From positions 44,938,010 through 45,002,009 of the forward strand of contig OX352763.1 in the NCBI GenBank assembly GCA_947095585.1: DNA of 64,000 bases, read 5' to 3'. This document shows, one piece after another, positions 59,907-64,000 of the stretch. The position numbers and the translations under genes are program-made. This stretch comes from Nephrocerus scutellatus (Eukaryota > Arthropoda > Insecta > Diptera > Pipunculidae). The first letter of the stretch is position 1, and every line of letters starts with the position of its first letter. The notes under the pieces were generated by a model that saw only the letters and a program-made list of their open reading frames with translations, searched no databases and was not told where the DNA came from.

Positions 59907-61210
59907 TCGAATCGCCAAACACTCCCTTATACGTGGGCTGAGAACGAATTCTTTCGCTGTGTTTAATTATGTGCATGTCCACATCCACATCGGAATTTAA
60001 TCTGCCTGGTTATAACTTGGTGCCATTATTATTCCCTCGACGTTGACTCGCAATCTATGTCCGGAGTGAAGTTGCGTTTCAGCTTTTGCCTCAATTCAGT
60101 CAAAGTTCCAATCCGGAATTCAATTTCATTTGGCTAAAACTATGGTACAAGAACGCAACATCCACTACGGTTTCCTTTACAGGAGCCCCCACATAGACAA
60201 TGTGTCAACTCAGAGCGAGTGCAACGTCTGATTCAATCTTAAGAATTATCACAAAACATCGTAAAAATGAAATCGTTATTGCAAGCGATTTCAATGTACA
60301 CTATACTAGTACTCTAGCTATTCTGGCTAGACAACACCCGAATGAAGGTGTGTTGAGTTATTCGCTGAGTTTAATCACCTTACTAAGTTTGTAAATGAGC
60401 CTACACGAATACCTGACATTGCAAATCATTCCACAAATACCCTTGACTTATTCTTTACCTCTCGTCCTGATAAATATGTATTATCGCCTCTAGGCTCGTC
60501 AGAAACCAGGTTAACAAACCACTCCCAAAAAACAGTATGACAATACGAGAAAGCCAATTGGGACGGCATTAACAACTTCTTTGGGAGAATTAACTGGCCG
60601 CTATTGTTTCGCGATAGCAACGTTGAATGCTGCCGCTGATGCAATCACAAACATCGTCCTTATTGGTATGAGAAACTTTATCCCTTCCATAAATTAGTCT
60701 TTTAAACCAAAGGAACATGGATGGTATGACTCGAGCTGTAAAGACGCTTATACGATTAAAGAGGTATGCTTTCGGTTTTACAAAGCAGACCGTACTGAGG
60801 AAAACCGAACAAATTTTAAACGATCCAGAAATAATTGCAATGCCCATCTTCGGCGAGTCAAATTAGCCTACGACCAAAAATTGAGGCATAAATAACTACA
60901 ATGTCCCAAAGGTAGTAAAAATATTTGGTCGTTCGTGAAAAGAATCAAAAATACAGCCTCGTTGTCGATTCCAACGCTCATTTATAATGACATTCCAGTT
61001 GTTAGCTCTATAGACAAGGCCAATCTGTTTGCTGCGCATTTCGCAGCTAGCTCCACGCTTCCAAATTGTGCAATGCTCCCTCCTGCACCTAAAAGTATTA
61101 AACACTCTATGGGACAGATATTCATTCGTACTCGTGCAGTAGCTAGAGTTTTAAATTATCTCAACACTCACAAATCTGCTGTGCCAGATGGTATTTCCTC
61201 AATAGTTCTG
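59907..61210 (+). pseudogene. LINE endonuclease and linker fragment, second unit
   Basis: Duplicate of 54700-56003 with the same stops and the same SSET in place of the SDH motif; only scattered substitutions, for example near 60416, 60450 and 60509. Confidence 0.82.
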
Positions 61211-61938
61211 TTAACTTCGCGTGCCCGTGTGTTTGTTTGTTTGTCGTGGAATTTTGCGATCAATTTTTAACCCACTTCCCAGAGCCTGATTTCATTGAAA
61301 TTTTGCACACATGCTTATCTCCGATGACAACACTTTCTGTTAAACTTTGCGGCCCCTCGGACCCCGGGATCGGGGGGCGCCCATACAAATATTTTACAAA
61401 ATTTACCCGAGTTTCTTCAAATTTTATATACATGTGTTTCTCCGATGGACAACACTTTTTGTAAAAATTTTGGTGACCTCGGGCCCCAGGGTCGTGAGGC
61501 CCCATCAAATTTTTTTTTAAAAAAATCAACCCGATTTTCTTCAAATTTTATATACATGTGTATCTCTAAGGGACAACACTTTTTTGTTAAAATTTTGGAG
61601 ACCCCGGGCCCCGAGGTCGTGAGGCCCCATACAAATTTTTTTTAAAAATTACCCCGTTTACTTCAAATTTTATATACATGTGTATCTCCGATGGACAAAA
61701 CTTTTTGTAAAAATTTTAAAGACCCCGAGCCCCGGGGTCGTGAGGCCCCATAAAAATTTAAAAAACAAAATTAACCCGATTTTCTTCAAATTTTGCATAC
61801 ATATGTATCTCCGATGGACAACACTTTTTGGAGTGATCGTGATAGGGGGCTCCCAAACAATTTTTTTTTTAAATTTACTCGATTTTGTTAAAAAATTTAC
61901 CCGATTTTGCACATTGTGTATCTCCGATTAGAGAATTT
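61211..61938 (+). repeat. ~115-bp-unit repeat family, second unit
   Basis: Duplicate of 56004-56731, differing in T/A tract lengths near 61505-61525. Confidence 0.8.
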
Positions 61939-62168
61939 ATGGGTTGTTTTATTATTAATGATCTCTGTTAACTGTTGAACTCTTTTGTTCCAACGACGGA
62001 ATAGTCAAGCTGCAAGGTAAACGGTTCTTGTACCGATATATCTTATTAGAATCCTATTAGTTAGCCACCTTACCACTGGTGGGGGGATAGCTAACCAAAA
62101 TAAAATACACAAAAACCTTTTTAGATGATTAAAAATTGAGTGATTTATTATTCCCTAAAAAAAATATA

Positions 62169-64000
62169 AAATTATTCGCTTATTAGCATCAGAAATCCCT
62201 ACTCTTTTCATCAATACCAAAATCATCTTTCTATCTATTTCCGTTACCGAGATAATTTGGTGACAAAACGCCTTATTGGCATACAAATCAAAATATGTAA
62301 CGGGCAAAATTAATGTTGCTTTGGTATCAAGTTTAATAAATCATTGAATGGCAGAAAGACTTTTTAGCCATTAAGTCCTTTTGCTTATTAGTATGACTTA
62401 GAATTTTTTTAAAATGAACGATGGCAAAACGCCTTACCGCAGTTTAAGGCACTACAATTGTGTTTATTTTCTGCTACTCTAAGAAATATATTTGATAAAT
62501 CACCTTATAAGACAATAAGGCGTTTTACCGCAGAACATAAAATCATTTTTTGGCGCTATTTTAAACGGTTTTCTCCTAACATCCAATAAGTGCGCGAAAC
62601 TTCTTATGTCACTGTCACTGCATTGTGAAGAAGATGGGTTGAGTTCTACAATGGATAAGAAAAGTCATTTAAAATGATGTGAAAAATAATTTCTGTAAAG
62701 GAACTAGATATTATACCAGAGTCGAAAATATATCCGATCTGCCAACAGCTTCACAAGAAAACAAAAATGTAAATGCTAATTTTGATGCAGAAGAGCGTAA
62801 CACAACATTATTTGAAGGTAATGTGTTTAGAAATAAGATATATTGAAAGGTATATTATATGCACGTTTTTTTAGATTATAATATACCGAATTTGGAAAAA
62901 GCAATTTATAATCCTTCAATTATTAACCACTGTTCCATGGAAGTGGAAATTGCTATTTAAGAAAACGGTGAACATGAAAAATGAATTTTATTGAACTTTT
63001 TATTTTTTTAATTTATTTTTTTAACCCTCTAATGAATATTAATGTTTTTTCTTTTAGACTTTTCGTTTCATTATTTTTTTGTATATCATGGCAAAACGCC
63101 TTAAAGAATCTTAGGGCTTTTTGCCAGTTTCATATCAATATGGTTTTAAAAATCGCCAACTTCCAAAACAGACTACTGACGAATAAGTGCTTTTGCCAAC
63201 GATTTTCTTCCGGAAATTGTGAAGCTCGCATTGTGGCAAAACCTTTTTTCACCTAGTTTAAATGGAAAAACTAAATTGAACAACATTTTTTTTAAACAAT
63301 ATAACGTATAATTATATGAAGTACACAACTTCCAATTTTCAGTTCAAAAAATTTAATAATACCTTAATGGCGCGCAATTTATTATTTATTTATTTCAAAG
63401 TCATTTATCTCGAAACTATCATTTTCATTTTAAGGCGTTTTGCCATGTAACGGGAGAAATATTAAAGGTAACATAAATATTAATTATTTGTCCGTTTGCT
63501 TTATTCAAAGATAAATAATTGGTTAAAACATCATATGAAATGCCAATACAGAAACTGTGCAGATTTTACGCTATATGACATTTCTGTTATTTAATTTAAA
63601 GATAATACTTTTTTTGGGGCTACGAAATGACCGGATAATGACACAACATCAATATATAGCTATCACACAGATGAAAATGTCATTAATTGTATTAAACCGA
63701 ATTTCTACAAACATATATGGTTTTCTCTCTGAAACCCAACAAATTATATTCTGATATATATGTACATGTCCTAGCATTCAATACATAATCTACAATGTAT
63801 GAGGCAAGAGGGTTTTTTGTTGGAAATTACCCATAATTACACTTGGGTTAGCCTGAACCAATTCGGAAATTTTACAATGTGACATTTCTAACACTGTAAA
63901 AACAAAACAATGTTCGATATTGGGATAAAAAGAAAATGCAGATGAATTCTCAAACAACAAAACCAGCATAGTTAATTATGGGAATTGCACATCTTCCTCG
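62169..64000. repeat. 5.2-kb tandem segmental repeat, copy 3 (cut by window end)
   Basis: First 1832 bases of a third copy, including the right terminus of the terminal-repeat element at 63429-63456. The number of further copies is unknown. Confidence 0.93.

Larger units (their letters stand above)
56962..62168. repeat. 5.2-kb tandem segmental repeat, copy 2
   Basis: 5207 bp. Contains the terminal-repeat element without its left terminus (56962-58249, right terminus 58222-58249), the Harbinger-like MITE, the LINE fragment and the ~115-bp-repeat block. Lacks the 403-bp MITE. Confidence 0.95.

Overview
The window looks like repeat-dominated euchromatin or pericentromeric DNA from an insect, most likely a higher fly (Diptera). 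The evidence is its mellifera-type mariner, RTE-like and jockey/CR1-like LINE relics, Helitrons ending in a hairpin plus CTAG, a tRNA-derived SINE, TA- and TTA-flanked MITEs, and an arthropod core promoter (TATA, TCAGTT initiator, DPE). The species is inference. Almost all the coding signal is transposon-derived. The one plausible host gene is an intronless 241-codon gene at 48641-49366 (minus) with a myristoylation-type N terminus (MGCLLS).

Layout. 1-3970: unique AT-rich DNA with a decayed mariner (671-1290), a (GGTCTT)n tract and short duplicated segments. 4122-19369: about 129 copies of a 118-bp satellite, with an edge subfamily, a 6-mer higher-order repeat and one 39-bp phase break. 19370-23118: a flank shared with a second array, a plus-strand LINE relic, and inserted in it a minus-strand LINE with a poly(A) tail and an uninterrupted 500-codon reverse transcriptase ORF. 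23119-25253: AT-rich DNA and a family of ~115-bp GC/AT-alternating repeats. 25254-31597: a tandem duplication of a 3.17-kb segment, each copy holding a Helitron with a helicase remnant and a ~105-bp minisatellite. 31624-33224: a second 118-bp satellite array, diverged from the first and organised in 589-bp (5-mer) higher-order units. 33225-37320: a second copy of the 19370-23118 block. 37420-41640: LINE debris and unique DNA. 41640-45440: two broken RTE-like LINE copies, the first holding a tRNA-derived SINE. 45440-47821: a ~115-bp-repeat element abutting a Helitron with both ends. 48428-49522: the host-like gene with promoter and poly(A) signal. 51292-64000: a 5.2-kb unit present at least three times in tandem and running off the window end. 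It contains a terminal-inverted-repeat element with repeated GGCAAAACGCCTTA motifs, a Harbinger-like MITE, a LINE endonuclease fragment and a ~115-bp-repeat block. A TA-flanked MITE is present only in the first copy.

The parts do not form a pathway. They record layered events: two diverged satellite arrays end at the same junction and share one downstream block, LINEs were inserted and co-duplicated, and two other segments were duplicated in tandem recently. The best candidates for something undescribed are the twin satellite arrays with their shared junction and the GGCAAAACGCCTTA terminal-inverted-repeat element. Coordinates of degraded elements are accurate to roughly 10-50 bases unless an exact boundary is described.
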